From an uncultured Hydrogenophaga sp. (GTDB lineage: Bacteria > Pseudomonadota > Gammaproteobacteria > Burkholderiales > Burkholderiaceae_C), in the NCBI RefSeq assembly GCF_958439165.1, contig NZ_OY288142.1:15057-79056 (forward strand): DNA of 64,000 nucleotides, written 5' to 3'. A program made the translations under genes and the position numbers. The notes under the pieces were generated by a model. That model did not search any database. It was not told where the DNA came from and saw only the letters and a list, made by a program, of their open reading frames with translations. Position 1 is the stretch's first letter. Every line of letters begins with the position of its first letter. Of the stretch, positions 17,559 to 27,235 are shown piece after piece.

Positions 17559-18014
17559 TCAGCGGTACGGGTTCTTCAGGCCGAGGCCGGCGAGTATCTC
17601 GATCTCGCGCGCTTCCATGGCCTCGGCGTCTTCGTCGCCGGTTTCATGGTCCCAGCCTTGCGCGTGCAGGGTGCCGTGCACCAGCAGGTGGGCATAGTGG
17701 TCGGCCAGCGGCTTGCGCAGCTGCTTCGCCTCGGCGGCGACCACCGGGGCGCACAGCACCAGATCGGCCATGACCATCGGTTCGCTGGCGTAGTCGAAGG
17801 TCAGCACGTTGGTGGCGTAGTCCTTGCCCCGGTAATCCCGGTTCAGGGCCTGGCCCTCTTCGGCATCGACGATGCGCACCGTGATCTCGGCGTCGGCCTC
17901 CAGTGCATGGCGGATGCAGCGCACCACCTTGTGGCGGGGCAGGGCGGCACGGTGGGTGGAGGCGTCGGTCAGGTGGCCGAACTGCAGCGACAGGGAGAGT
18001 TGGTGAAGGGCCAT
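17559..18014 (-). CDS. ybeY: endoribonuclease YbeY (rRNA maturation factor)
   Basis: YbeY is a zinc-dependent single-strand endoribonuclease involved in 16S rRNA 3' end maturation and ribosome quality control. The 151-residue product has the invariant metal site HGTLHAQGWDHETGDE and the upstream YRGKDYATNVLTFDY. The ATG at 18014 shares a base with the stop of the upstream lipoprotein gene (TGATG). In most proteobacteria ybeY directly follows phoH; here a small lipoprotein gene lies between them. Confidence 0.96.
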   Translation of the reverse strand: MALHQLSLSLQFGHLTDASTHRAALPRHKVVRCIRHALEADAEITVRIVDAEEGQALNRDYRGKDYATNVLTFDYASEPMVMADLVLCAPVVAAEAKQLRKPLADHYAHLLVHGTLHAQGWDHETGDEDAEAMEAREIEILAGLGLKNPYR

Positions 18015-18445
18015 CAGCGGTAGGCGGGCAGGGCCCGGCAATCGGTCAGCAAGGTCTGTTCGCGGGCGGTGTCGCTGGCTTCCATGAAGCGCAGCGAGCC
18101 TTCATCGCCTTGGGTGTGCCAGCGCAGGCTGTGCTGTTCGTCCAGCGCGATGTAGCGGGCGCCCGAGGCGGCCGGGCGGTTCAGCAGCAGGGCGGTGCGG
18201 CCGTCGAAGTGAAGGCTGGCAAAGGAACGCCCGTCGCTCAGGTTGAGGTAGATCACGTCCAGCTGTGCGCCACCGCTGCAGCGGTAGCGCACCGTGCGGG
18301 TCTGGAAACGGTCGCCTTCGATCAGGCCCGGCAACGGCGCGGCGGCGTCCGCCCTGCCGTGCCGGTGCGGCTGGGCGCAGCCGGCCAGCGCGGTGAGCGA
18401 CAGCGCGGCAGCCAGCAGGCCGGTGCGCCAGGGCAATGCGGTCAT
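18014..18445 (-). CDS. MliC-like lysozyme inhibitor lipoprotein
   Basis: The 143-residue lipoprotein has the lipobox LAGC (cysteine near residue 23) and a C-terminal beta domain with the MliC pattern: VRYRCSGGAQLDVIYLN, RTALLLNRPAASGARYIAL and SLRWHTQGDEGSLRF. MliC proteins block c-type lysozyme in the periplasm; the conserved serine-containing ASGARY loop enters the lysozyme site. A second cysteine pair (RCSG and TDCRALP) probably forms a disulfide. It lies 11 bases after phoH and couples to ybeY. The domain call is by pattern; inhibition itself is inferred. Confidence 0.8.
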   Translation of the reverse strand: MTALPWRTGLLAAALSLTALAGCAQPHRHGRADAAAPLPGLIEGDRFQTRTVRYRCSGGAQLDVIYLNLSDGRSFASLHFDGRTALLLNRPAASGARYIALDEQHSLRWHTQGDEGSLRFMEASDTAREQTLLTDCRALPAYR

Positions 18446-18456
18446 GGCCGGTTCCT

Positions 18457-19437
<981 letters not shown>

Positions 19438-19469
19438 GCTGATAATTCCGGAGCAAAACAGGAGCCCCG

Positions 19470-20051
19470 ATGATAGGCAAGTTGACCGGCCAGCTGCTGG
19501 AGAAGAACCCGCCCCAGATCCTGGTGGATTGCCATGGCGTGGGCTACGAGGTGGATGTGCCCATGAGCACCTTCTACCAGCTGCCCGCCACCGGGCAGGC
19601 CGTGTCGCTGCTGACCCATTTCGTGGTCCGGGAGGACGCCCAGATCCTCTACGGCTTCGCCACGGCCGCCGAACGCGAGGCCTTCCGGCAGCTGATCCGC
19701 ATCAGCGGTGTGGGCCCGCGCACCGCGCTGTCGGTGCTCTCCGGCATGAGCGTGACCGAGCTGGCCCAGGCGGTGACCGCCCAGGAAGCCGGCCGCATCG
19801 TCAAGGTGCCCGGTATCGGCAAGAAGACGGCCGAACGCCTGCTGCTCGAACTCAAGGGCAAGCTGGGTGCCGACCTGCCGGCCCTGGGCGCTGCGGCCAG
19901 CGCCGTCGGTGACGCGGCAGCCGACATCCAGCAGGCCCTCATGGCCCTGGGCTACAACGAGAAGGACGCAGCCGCGGCGCTCAAGGCCTTGCCTGCCGGC
20001 GTGGGCGTGGCCGAGGGCATCAAGCTGGCGCTCAAGGCGCTGGCGAGGTAA
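19470..20051 (+). CDS. ruvA: Holliday junction helicase subunit RuvA
   Basis: RuvA binds four-way DNA junctions and loads RuvB for branch migration. The 193-residue product has the N-terminal OB domain (MIGKLTGQLLEKNPPQILVDCHGVGYEV is the family start), two helix-hairpin-helix motifs (ISGVGPRTALSVLSG and VPGIGKKTAERLLLELK) and a C-terminal domain III (ALMALGYNEKDAAAALK) that contacts RuvB. It is followed 3 bases later by ruvB. ruvC is not adjacent in this window. Confidence 0.98.
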   Translation: MIGKLTGQLLEKNPPQILVDCHGVGYEVDVPMSTFYQLPATGQAVSLLTHFVVREDAQILYGFATAAEREAFRQLIRISGVGPRTALSVLSGMSVTELAQAVTAQEAGRIVKVPGIGKKTAERLLLELKGKLGADLPALGAAASAVGDAAADIQQALMALGYNEKDAAAALKALPAGVGVAEGIKLALKALAR

Positions 20052-20054
20052 TCC

Positions 20055-21113
20055 ATGGGCATCCAGACCGACGACTTCGCTCCGGCACCGCGTGTGGTGT
20101 CGGCCACCCCCGTGTCGCCGAAGGAAGAAGCCATCGAGCGCGCGCTGCGGCCCAAGCTGCTGGACGAGTATGTGGGCCAGCAGAAGGTCCGCGAGCAGCT
20201 GGAGATCTTCATCGGCGCAGCGCGAAAGCGCAGCGAGGCGCTCGACCATGTGCTGCTGTTCGGCCCGCCGGGCCTGGGCAAGACGACGCTCTCGCACATC
20301 ATTGCCCAGGAGCTGGGGGTCAACCTGCGCCAGACCAGCGGGCCGGTGCTGGAGAAGCCGCGCGACCTGGCCGCGCTGCTGACCAACCTGGAGCCCAACG
20401 ATGTGCTGTTCATCGACGAGATCCACCGCCTGAGCCCGGTGGTGGAGGAGATCCTCTACCCCGCGCTGGAGGACTACCAGATCGACATCATGATCGGCGA
20501 GGGGCCGGCGGCGCGCAGCATCAAGCTCGACCTGCAGCCCTTCACGCTGGTGGGCGCCACCACCCGCGCCGGCATGCTGACCAACCCGCTGCGCGACCGT
20601 TTCGGCATCGTGGCCCGGCTGGAGTTCTACACACCGGCCGAACTGGCCCGCATCGTGCAGCGCAGCGCGCGGCTGCTGAATGCGCCGATGGACGAAGAGG
20701 GCGGCTTCGAGATCGCCCGACGTTCGCGCGGCACGCCCCGCATCGCCAACCGGCTGCTGCGCCGGGTGCGCGACTATGCCGACGTCAAGGGCAGCGGCAC
20801 CATCACCCACGACATCGCCCAGAAGGCGCTGGCCATGCTGGACGTCGACCCCCAGGGCTTCGACCTGATGGACCGCAAGCTGCTGGAGGCGGTGATCCAC
20901 CGTTTCGACGGCGGGCCGGTGGGGCTGGACAACATCGCTGCCAGCATCGGCGAGGAGCGCGACACCATCGAGGACGTGATCGAGCCTTATCTGATCCAGC
21001 AGGGTTTCCTGCAACGCACGCCGCGCGGCCGCACCGCCACGCTGGCCGCCTACCGCCATCTCGGCGTCAGCCCGCCCCGCACCGAGGGTGGCCTGTTCAC
21101 CCCCGACACCTGA
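20055..21113 (+). CDS. ruvB: Holliday junction helicase ATPase RuvB
   Basis: RuvB is the hexameric AAA+ motor that drives branch migration with RuvA. The 352-residue protein has LFGPPGLGKTTLSHI (Walker A, near residue 76), DVLFIDEIHRL (Walker B), LVGATTRAGML (sensor 1) and a C-terminal winged helix ending GFLQRTPRGR. Length and motifs are canonical. It shares the ruvA transcript and is followed 13 bases later by a SPOR-domain membrane protein. Confidence 0.98.
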   Translation: MGIQTDDFAPAPRVVSATPVSPKEEAIERALRPKLLDEYVGQQKVREQLEIFIGAARKRSEALDHVLLFGPPGLGKTTLSHIIAQELGVNLRQTSGPVLEKPRDLAALLTNLEPNDVLFIDEIHRLSPVVEEILYPALEDYQIDIMIGEGPAARSIKLDLQPFTLVGATTRAGMLTNPLRDRFGIVARLEFYTPAELARIVQRSARLLNAPMDEEGGFEIARRSRGTPRIANRLLRRVRDYADVKGSGTITHDIAQKALAMLDVDPQGFDLMDRKLLEAVIHRFDGGPVGLDNIAASIGEERDTIEDVIEPYLIQQGFLQRTPRGRTATLAAYRHLGVSPPRTEGGLFTPDT

Positions 21114-21126
21114 CGCCGCTGCTGCC

Positions 21127-22158
21127 ATGTCGTCCCGCCCGGCCACCTTGCCCCCGCAGGACAACGCCACCACGGCGCTGTACCGGGCTGCGCTCGGCCC
21201 GGTGGGCGCCAGCTACTACCTGAGGGTTTTCGGCCGGTTCGACGAGGCCGGCCTGCCCGGGCCGGCCTGGAACACCATGGCTGCCTGTTTCACGCTGGGG
21301 TGGTTGATCTACCGCCGGCTGTGGGGCGCCGCCTTCTCCTATGCCGTGCTGCTGGCAGGCCTGGCGGCCGCCTTGTGGTTCCAGGTCGGTCCCTGGATGG
21401 ACTGGTCCGACCAGGCTCGGTGGGCTGCAGCGGCAGCCCTGGCCGCAGCCCTGTGGCTGCTGCCCGGCTTCTATGCCAACGTGCTGTTGCATGGCGAACT
21501 GCGCCGCCGCATGACCGAAGCGGTCCGCGAGGTCGCCACCGTGCAGCAAGCCCGCGAGCGGCTGGCGGCCCAGGCCAGCGGTCCGGCCTTGCTGGGGCTG
21601 CTGGTGTTCATGTACCTGGTGCTGGCCTCGGCTGCGGCCGGCTGGTGGTGGCAGCAGAGCCGGGGACGCCCTCTGCCGGTGACAGCCCTGATCGCTCCGC
21701 CAGCAGCGGCTCCCGTGGTGACTGCGGTGGCGGCTGCGGAGGTGCCACCGCCGGTTGCACCGCCTGCCGAGGTGGCTCCGCCCGCCACCCCCCCGACCCC
21801 GCCTGCCGTGTCGGCCGTGGAGACCGCTGCGGTCGAGCCGCCACCCGGGCCGCCACCCGGGCCGCTGTCTGCGCCCCCTCCTGCAGCGGTGGCCGAACCC
21901 GCCACCGACGAGCCCATCCGCCCGCGCATCCGCGGCCATGGTGTGGCGGTCGGCATGTTCGCCGACGCCTCGAATGCGCAGCGGGTGGAAGCCCGCCTGC
22001 GCGATGCCGGCCTGCCGGTGTTGAGCGATCCGGTGGAGTCGTCGCGCGGCACACTGACCCGCGTGAGGGTCGGTCCGTTCGCCGACAAGGCGGCTGCCGA
22101 TGCCGCGGCCCGGCAGATCCGGGGACTGGGTCTGGAGGCCCGGGTCTACGGGCCCTGA
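21127..22158 (+). CDS. SPOR-domain multi-pass membrane protein
   Basis: The 343-residue protein begins with a DUF2628-like region (LYRAALGPVGASYYLRVFGRF) and about four hydrophobic segments between residues 40 and 180. A long proline/alanine-rich linker (about 190-265) follows, then a C-terminal SPOR domain (GHGVAVGMFADASNAQRV to RVRVGPFADKAAADAA). SPOR domains bind denuded glycan at the division septum, so the linker probably spans the periplasm. The ATG at 21127 is 13 bases after ruvB. The combination suggests a septal membrane protein; no specific function is known. Confidence 0.82.
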   Translation: MSSRPATLPPQDNATTALYRAALGPVGASYYLRVFGRFDEAGLPGPAWNTMAACFTLGWLIYRRLWGAAFSYAVLLAGLAAALWFQVGPWMDWSDQARWAAAAALAAALWLLPGFYANVLLHGELRRRMTEAVREVATVQQARERLAAQASGPALLGLLVFMYLVLASAAAGWWWQQSRGRPLPVTALIAPPAAAPVVTAVAAAEVPPPVAPPAEVAPPATPPTPPAVSAVETAAVEPPPGPPPGPLSAPPPAAVAEPATDEPIRPRIRGHGVAVGMFADASNAQRVEARLRDAGLPVLSDPVESSRGTLTRVRVGPFADKAAADAAARQIRGLGLEARVYGP

Positions 22159-22179
22159 TGCCGGAGCGCCCGGGCCGGG

Positions 22180-23355
22180 TCAGCCCAGCGCCCCGCGGGC
22201 GTCGACGTGCAGCACCCGTTCGACCCGACCCGCTGCCAGCCCGCCCCGCACGCCGAACATCACCTCGTGCAGGTTGACGGTCGGGTCGCAATGACCCGGT
22301 ATCAGCCAGACGGTATCGCCCAGTTCCGGCAGCGGCACGCCGGCCCTGGCCGGCTTCAGGATGCCGTGTTCATCCCCGCCATTGGAAAATTCCAGGCCGG
22401 CCGGATGGGCCACCCGTGGCAGGCCGCTGTCGATGGCATGGCTCTTGTGGCCGGCGTCGACCACGGCCCGATCGCTGCTGCGGCTCATCACCTGTGTCTT
22501 CACATGCAGCGCATGCTCGAACACCGGGGCTCCGGCCAGCGGCAGGTTGGCCGCATAGTCGGCGTCCATGAACAGGTAGGAGCCCGGCTGGATCTCGCCC
22601 CACAGGCCGCTGTCGGCTTCCAGCAGGAAGCTGCCGCTGCCGGCACCGGTCACCAGCGGCACCTCGATCCCGGCCCGCGTCAGGGCCTCCTGCGTGATCC
22701 GTACCGCCTGCGCGGCGTGGTCGATGGCGGCTGCACGCTCCTCGGTGCTGCGCAGGTGCTGGGCTCGCCCGTGGTATGCCTGCAGGCCGGCGAATCGCAG
22801 CACAGGCAGCGACATCACCTGAATCGCCAGTGCCACCGCCGCCTCGCCGGGCGGCACGCCGCAGCGGTTCTGCCCGGCATCGATCTCGACGAACACCCCC
22901 ACGGCACCGGACGCCGTCACCCCGGCTGCCGCCAGTGCCTTGCCCAGCCGGACGATGCCTTCGATGCTGTCCACCGCCAGGGCCCACCGCATGCCCGGCC
23001 GGGAGGCCACCGCCTGCGCCAGACGTTGCAGCTTTGAGGCATCGACCACCTGGTTGCTGATGTAGATGTCGTCCACGCCGCCGGCGGCCAGGGCCAGCGC
23101 TTCGTCGGTCTTCTGCACGCACACGCCCACCGCGCCGTGGGCCATCTGCAGCCGGCCCAGCTCGGCGCACTTGTGCATCTTGGCGTGCGGCCGCAGGCGC
23201 AGGCCACGTGCCGCGGCGAAAGCGGCCATGCGTTGCAGGTTGCGGTCCATGGCGTCGAGGTCGATCACCAGGGCCGGGGTGTCGATCGCCGCCACGCCCT
23301 GGCCGACCAGGGCCTGCGCCCTCTCCAGGCGCAGCGCGTGGGCCGTTTCAGGCAT
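22180..23355 (-). CDS. DSD1-family PLP enzyme (D-threonine aldolase / D-serine dehydratase-like)
   Basis: The 391-residue product has an alanine-racemase-like TIM barrel with the PLP lysine in RLRPHAKMHKCAELGRLQ (near residues 54-70) and a C-terminal metal site, LIPGHCDPTVNLH (H-x-D). This matches the DSD1 / D-threonine aldolase family, which cleaves or dehydrates D-3-hydroxy amino acids with PLP and a divalent metal. DTPALVIDLDAMDRNLQRM at the N-terminus is typical. Its start overlaps the end of the upstream phosphatase gene by 8 bases. The exact substrate cannot be told from sequence. Confidence 0.88.
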   Translation of the reverse strand: MPETAHALRLERAQALVGQGVAAIDTPALVIDLDAMDRNLQRMAAFAAARGLRLRPHAKMHKCAELGRLQMAHGAVGVCVQKTDEALALAAGGVDDIYISNQVVDASKLQRLAQAVASRPGMRWALAVDSIEGIVRLGKALAAAGVTASGAVGVFVEIDAGQNRCGVPPGEAAVALAIQVMSLPVLRFAGLQAYHGRAQHLRSTEERAAAIDHAAQAVRITQEALTRAGIEVPLVTGAGSGSFLLEADSGLWGEIQPGSYLFMDADYAANLPLAGAPVFEHALHVKTQVMSRSSDRAVVDAGHKSHAIDSGLPRVAHPAGLEFSNGGDEHGILKPARAGVPLPELGDTVWLIPGHCDPTVNLHEVMFGVRGGLAAGRVERVLHVDARGALG

Positions 23356-23986
23356 GTTGTTCGTCCAGACTGTCGGTCTGGAGGTGACGCACGTCGGCCC
23401 AGCCCACCAGTCCCAGTCCTTCGGGCGACCACAGCAGCCGGTTGATGGCGGTGTTCGTCAGGGCCCAGCTGCGCGGCGCCTGCAGTTCCAGCCGGGTGGC
23501 GGCGCGGTACAGGACGTCCAGCACCCCGCCATGCACCACCATCAGCACCTGCTCGCCAGGGTGGCGTGCGGCCAGGCCGTTCACGGCGGTCAGCACCCGG
23601 TCCTGCAGCTGCAGCAGGGTTTCACCGCCGGGTGGGGCGAAATCGGGCATGCGCTTGCGCCAGGCCAGCGTCTCGGCCGGGAAACGCAGCTCCAGCTCGT
23701 CCCAGGTGTGGCCCTCGAAGCGGCCGAATCCGCGCTCGCGCAAGCCCATGTCGATGTGCACCGGCATGTCGCGCTGGTGCGCCACGGCCTCCGCGGTCTC
23801 GCGGGCCCGCTTCAGATCACTGGCGTAGATGGCCGCGAGCGGCTCCTCGCGCAGCGCCTCTGCCAGCCGGCCGGCCTGCCAGCGACCATGTTCGTTCAGC
23901 TCGATGTCGGTATGCCCCTGGATGCGGGTGTGGCGGTTCCAGGCGGTTTCGCCGTGGCGCACGGCCAGGATGCGGGTGGCTTCCAA
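23348..23986 (-). CDS. histidine phosphatase family protein (GpmB-like)
   Basis: The 212-residue protein shows the branch-1 histidine phosphatase site: LAVRHGETAWNRHTRIQG with the phospho-accepting histidine near residue 11, YASDLKRARETAE, and a second histidine in LMVVHGGVLDVLYR. These enzymes dephosphorylate small phosphometabolites; some relatives act on alpha-ribazole phosphate or as phosphoglycerate mutases. Length and motifs fit a small phosphatase. It is coupled to the DSD1-type gene by overlap. The substrate is unknown. Confidence 0.9.
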   Translation of the reverse strand: MEATRILAVRHGETAWNRHTRIQGHTDIELNEHGRWQAGRLAEALREEPLAAIYASDLKRARETAEAVAHQRDMPVHIDMGLRERGFGRFEGHTWDELELRFPAETLAWRKRMPDFAPPGGETLLQLQDRVLTAVNGLAARHPGEQVLMVVHGGVLDVLYRAATRLELQAPRSWALTNTAINRLLWSPEGLGLVGWADVRHLQTDSLDEQHA

Positions 23987-24054
23987 TGTGGTCTCCCCGG
24001 TGCCTGCGCAGCACCAAGGCCCGAACTGTAGCGGCAGTCCGTGCCGTTCCGGTG

Positions 24055-24711
24055 TCAGCGGGGCACTTCGATGTCCACGCGGCGACGCCCTTCCCGTGGA
24101 TTCGGGAAGCCTTGCAGGGCTGCATCGAGCATGGCCTGCCAGAGCGATTCGGTGCCGTTCCAGCGGCCGTCGTGGGCAGCGCTGGATTCATAGACGACCT
24201 GCCCGTTGGCGGCGTTGCGCACCAGCACCGTCACCCGACGCTGGTAATACGGCGACTCCAGCCTCGGAAAGACCGGCCCATGGAAGCCATATCCCGGGCC
24301 GTAGGGGTGGATCCAGCGCGGCCCGAACGGACCGTGAAAGCTGTCGTAGGGGCTCTCCCAGGGGGCCCGGGGCAGCTGCACCACCATGGCATTGACCTCC
24401 ACCGACCAGGCTGCCCCCACGCCGCCGGCAGCGGGGGTCCAGCCGGCCCGGGCCAGTGACTGGACGGCCAGCCGCTCCAGCATGTCCTGGCTGGCGCCGG
24501 CGCGTCCGCCCTCCCGGGAGGGGGTGCGTTCAAAACGGAACACCTGCGGCGCCTGCGGGATGGCGCCGGCCCGATCGGCCCAGCGCGGATAGGTCTGCAC
24601 CTCGTTGTCCACCAGCATCACGCTGGCGCATCCGCCCAGCGCCAGCGAGCTGCCCAGCAACAGGGCCAGGCCCAGGCGGCGCAGCATCAAGGGGATGTCT
24701 CGGGTCTGCAT
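24055..24711 (-). CDS. DUF4136-like lipoprotein
   Basis: The 218-residue lipoprotein has a signal ending in LALGGC (cysteine near residue 28). The mature part has the DUF4136 pattern: YPRWADRAGAIPQAPQVFRFER, a DMLERLAVQSLARAGWTP helix, and VTVLVRNAANGQVVYESSAAHDGRW in the last third. A glycine/proline/histidine-rich insert (about residues 120-150) precedes it. Such proteins face the periplasm on the outer membrane and have no known activity. It lies between a phosphatase gene and ttcA without overlap. Confidence 0.8.
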   Translation of the reverse strand: MQTRDIPLMLRRLGLALLLGSSLALGGCASVMLVDNEVQTYPRWADRAGAIPQAPQVFRFERTPSREGGRAGASQDMLERLAVQSLARAGWTPAAGGVGAAWSVEVNAMVVQLPRAPWESPYDSFHGPFGPRWIHPYGPGYGFHGPVFPRLESPYYQRRVTVLVRNAANGQVVYESSAAHDGRWNGTESLWQAMLDAALQGFPNPREGRRRVDIEVPR

Positions 24712-24735
24712 GGTGGTGGGTTCGGTCCGGTGCGT

Positions 24736-25629
24736 TCAGTCGGCAGTGATCGGTATGACCGGCCGCGCCGGCGCCGGGTTCCCGGCCTCGACCGGAAGGC
24801 TCGGCATCTCGGTATCGAAGGCCTTGTCGCCTTCAGGATCGGCCACACCGGTGGCTTCCAGCGTGTCGAACGGGAACAGCCGGCGATCGGCCAGGTGGCT
24901 GGGCACCACGTTCTGCAGGGCGCTGAACATGTTTTCCACACGGCCCGGGAACTTGGCTTCCCACTCGCGCAGCAGGTTGCCGACCTGCTTGCGCTGCAGG
25001 TTCTCCTGGCTGCCGCACAGCGTGCAGGGAATGATGGGGAACTGCTGCACCTCGGCCCAGCGGGTGAGGTCTTTTTCGGCCACGTAGGCCATGGGTCGGA
25101 TCACCACATGGCGGCCGTCGTCGCTCACCAGCTTGGGCGGCATGCCCTTGAGCTTGGCGCCGAAGAACATGTTGAGCAGCAGCGTCTGCAGGATGTCGTC
25201 CCGGTGGTGGCCCAGGGCGATGCGGGTGCAGCCCAGCTCGTCGGCCACCCGGTACAGGATGCCCCGGCGCAGCCGGCTGCACAGGCTGCACAGCGTCTTG
25301 CCCTCGGGAATGACGCGCTTGACGATGGAGTAGGTGTCCTGGTTCTCGATGTGGAACTTCACACCCAGCTTCGACAGGTATTCGGGCAGCACGTGCTCCG
25401 GAAAGCCCGGCTGCTTCTGGTCCAGGTTGACCGCGATCAGCTCGAAGTTCACCGGCGCCCGCTTCTGCAGCTTGAGCAGGATGTCGAGCATGGCATAGCT
25501 GTCCTTGCCGCCGGACACGCAGACCATCACGCGGTCACCCTCGCCGATCATGTTGTAGTCGGTGATGGCGCGGCCGACCTCGCGGCACAGGCGCTTTTCG
25601 AGTTTGTGGTTTTCCAGTTCTTCGTTCAT
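24736..25629 (-). CDS. ttcA: tRNA 2-thiocytidine(32) synthetase
   Basis: TtcA thiolates C32 of certain tRNAs, using ATP, a sulfur donor and a 4Fe-4S cluster. The 297-residue protein has the PP-loop SGGKDS at residues 39-44 and two CxxC motifs, CSLC and CTLC, that hold the cluster. LGHHRDDILQTLLLNMFFGAKLKGMPP is also conserved. The C-terminal 40 residues are acidic and proline rich, longer than the core. It lies 13 bases after the pterin gene folB. Confidence 0.97.
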   Translation of the reverse strand: MNEELENHKLEKRLCREVGRAITDYNMIGEGDRVMVCVSGGKDSYAMLDILLKLQKRAPVNFELIAVNLDQKQPGFPEHVLPEYLSKLGVKFHIENQDTYSIVKRVIPEGKTLCSLCSRLRRGILYRVADELGCTRIALGHHRDDILQTLLLNMFFGAKLKGMPPKLVSDDGRHVVIRPMAYVAEKDLTRWAEVQQFPIIPCTLCGSQENLQRKQVGNLLREWEAKFPGRVENMFSALQNVVPSHLADRRLFPFDTLEATGVADPEGDKAFDTEMPSLPVEAGNPAPARPVIPITAD

Positions 25630-25642
25630 GGCGGGGTTCCTT

Positions 25643-26029
25643 TCACCACTGTCCGCTTTCCATGCGGATGGCCACTTCGCAGTCGTCGAAGATCTCCAGC
25701 TTGGCGATCTTGACCCGCACGCCGATCACGCCCGGCAGCTGCATCAGCCGCCGCGCCAGCTTGCCGATCAGGCTCTCCAGCAGGTTCACATGTTCGGCGG
25801 TGCACTCGTCGATGATGATCTGCCGCACCTTGCGGTAGTCCAGCACGTGGGTGATGTCGTCGTCGTGCGGGAGCAGGGGCTGGGTGCCCTGGTTGAGTTC
25901 GGCGTCCACCTGGATCGGCTGGGGGCTGAGCTTCTCATGGTCCAGGATGCCCAGGTTGGCATTGAAGCGCAGCCCGGTGAGCGTGAGTGTCTGGGTGCCT
26001 GCCTGCGTGCCCGATGACATGTGGTTCAT
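25643..26029 (-). CDS. dihydroneopterin aldolase-fold protein (FolB/FolX-like), copy 1
   Basis: This 128-residue product has the T-fold of dihydroneopterin aldolase/epimerase. The conserved positions are present: a glutamate in ANLGILDHEKL, a tyrosine in HVLDYRKVRQI and a lysine in VRVKIAKLEIF. The strand order resembles FolX as much as FolB. The ATG at 26029 overlaps the stop of the second T-fold gene. FolB makes 6-hydroxymethyl-dihydropterin for folate; FolX epimerises dihydroneopterin triphosphate toward monapterin. The adjacent pteridine-reductase-like SDR makes the monapterin route worth considering. Which paralog is which cannot be decided by eye. Confidence 0.8.
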   Translation of the reverse strand: MNHMSSGTQAGTQTLTLTGLRFNANLGILDHEKLSPQPIQVDAELNQGTQPLLPHDDDITHVLDYRKVRQIIIDECTAEHVNLLESLIGKLARRLMQLPGVIGVRVKIAKLEIFDDCEVAIRMESGQW

Positions 26030-26427
26030 GCCGCCTCCTGCGACCGGATCCGGAACACCTCCACCCCCACTGCCTCGCAGTCGGGGTAGACGTCGGGCTT
26101 GCAGGTCGACAGGCGCACGGCCGCCACGCCCGGGTTCTGCAGCAGCCGCTCGACCAGCTCGTCCACCAGGGTTTCCTGCAGGCCGATATGGCCCTGGGCA
26201 ATGCGTTGCGCCACCACCTCGCGCACGAAGTCGTAGTCCACCACCTCGTCGATGCGGTCGCCCCTGGGCGTGGACTGTGCCAGCGGCACATACAGCTCGA
26301 CATCGATCCACAGGCGCTGCGGCGCGGTCTTCTCGAAGTCGTGGATGCCGATCTGCACCAGCACTTCGTGGCGGCGCAGGAACAGCTTGCGACAGCTCAG
26401 CAGCAGGGTGTTGAGGTCAGCGGTCAA
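26026..26427 (-). CDS. folB: dihydroneopterin aldolase-fold protein (FolB-like), copy 2
   Basis: The 133-residue product is a second T-fold protein: CRKLFLRRHEVLVQIGIHDFEKTAPQ keeps the catalytic glutamate, VVDYDFVREVV the tyrosine, and RLSTCKPDVYPDCEAV the lysine. This pattern is nearer to classical FolB. The start is TTG at 26427, 11 bases inside the SDR gene and behind GGAGAAG; no ATG exists between that point and the conserved core. Together with copy 1 and the SDR it forms a three-gene overlapping pterin operon. Confidence 0.82.
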   Translation of the reverse strand: MTADLNTLLLSCRKLFLRRHEVLVQIGIHDFEKTAPQRLWIDVELYVPLAQSTPRGDRIDEVVDYDFVREVVAQRIAQGHIGLQETLVDELVERLLQNPGVAAVRLSTCKPDVYPDCEAVGVEVFRIRSQEAA

Positions 26428-27235
26428 GGGGCTTCTCCTGCATGAGTTCTTCCACCACGAACATGACATCGCGCTCCAGCGGCACCAGGTGCTGGCCGCT
26501 GTCCACATTCACTGTGGTGCCCGTGATGCCGTTGCTGCTGGCCAGGTAGACACAGGTCTGCGCCACCTGGGTCGGGTCGGTCGGCCTGCGCAGCAGGTTG
26601 ACGCGGCTGGCGCGTTCGAAATTCTCGGGCTGCTGCGGGCCGCTCAGGTACATCAGGCCCGGCGCCACCGCGTTCACCCGCACCCCGGGGGCCAGGGCTT
26701 GGGCCTGCAGCGCCACCGAACGCTCCAGCGCCAGCTTGGAGACGGTGTAGGAGAAGTAGTCGCGATTGAGGTTGTGCACCTTCTGATCCAGGACGTGCAG
26801 CACGCAGGCGTCCGGCAGGGCATGGCGCTGCTGCATGCGGGCGAGTTCGCGGCCGAGCAGCAGCGGAGCGATCAGGTTCACTTCCAGCTGCACCCGTGCC
26901 ATGGCCGGGTCGAAATCGATGCCGGTGTCGGGCTCGAAGGTGGAGGCGTTGTTCACCACCGCGCGGAGCGGCCCGCCCGTGGCTTCGATGTGGGCCATCA
27001 TGGCCTCGACCTGGGCGCTGTCGGCCAGATCGGCCTTCACCGTGTCGATGCGGGCGCCACCCTGCCGCAGTTCGGTGGCCAGGGCCGAGGCGGCCTCGGC
27101 CGACCGGCTGTAGTGGCACCACACATGCCAGCCGGCCCGCGCAAATGCGCGCACCAGTTCAGCGCCCAGGCGCAGCGAGCCGCCAGTGATCAGGACCGCG
27201 CCGGGCTGCGCGGCGCCGGTGAAAGAGGGATTCAT
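26417..27235 (-). CDS. pteridine-reductase-like short-chain dehydrogenase (FolM type)
   Basis: The 272-residue SDR has an N-terminal nucleotide site of the pteridine-reductase kind (VLITGGSLRLGAELV), HYSRSAEAA after strand 2 (arginine suggests NADPH), VNNAS, and the catalytic YTVSK motif near residue 155. DihydroMonapterin reductase FolM and PTR1 share these features. Beside two T-fold pterin genes it probably reduces a dihydropterin. Its ATG at 27235 overlaps the start region of the divergent methyltransferase gene, so its promoter must lie within that gene. Confidence 0.82.
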   Translation of the reverse strand: MNPSFTGAAQPGAVLITGGSLRLGAELVRAFARAGWHVWCHYSRSAEAASALATELRQGGARIDTVKADLADSAQVEAMMAHIEATGGPLRAVVNNASTFEPDTGIDFDPAMARVQLEVNLIAPLLLGRELARMQQRHALPDACVLHVLDQKVHNLNRDYFSYTVSKLALERSVALQAQALAPGVRVNAVAPGLMYLSGPQQPENFERASRVNLLRRPTDPTQVAQTCVYLASSNGITGTTVNVDSGQHLVPLERDVMFVVEELMQEKPLDR

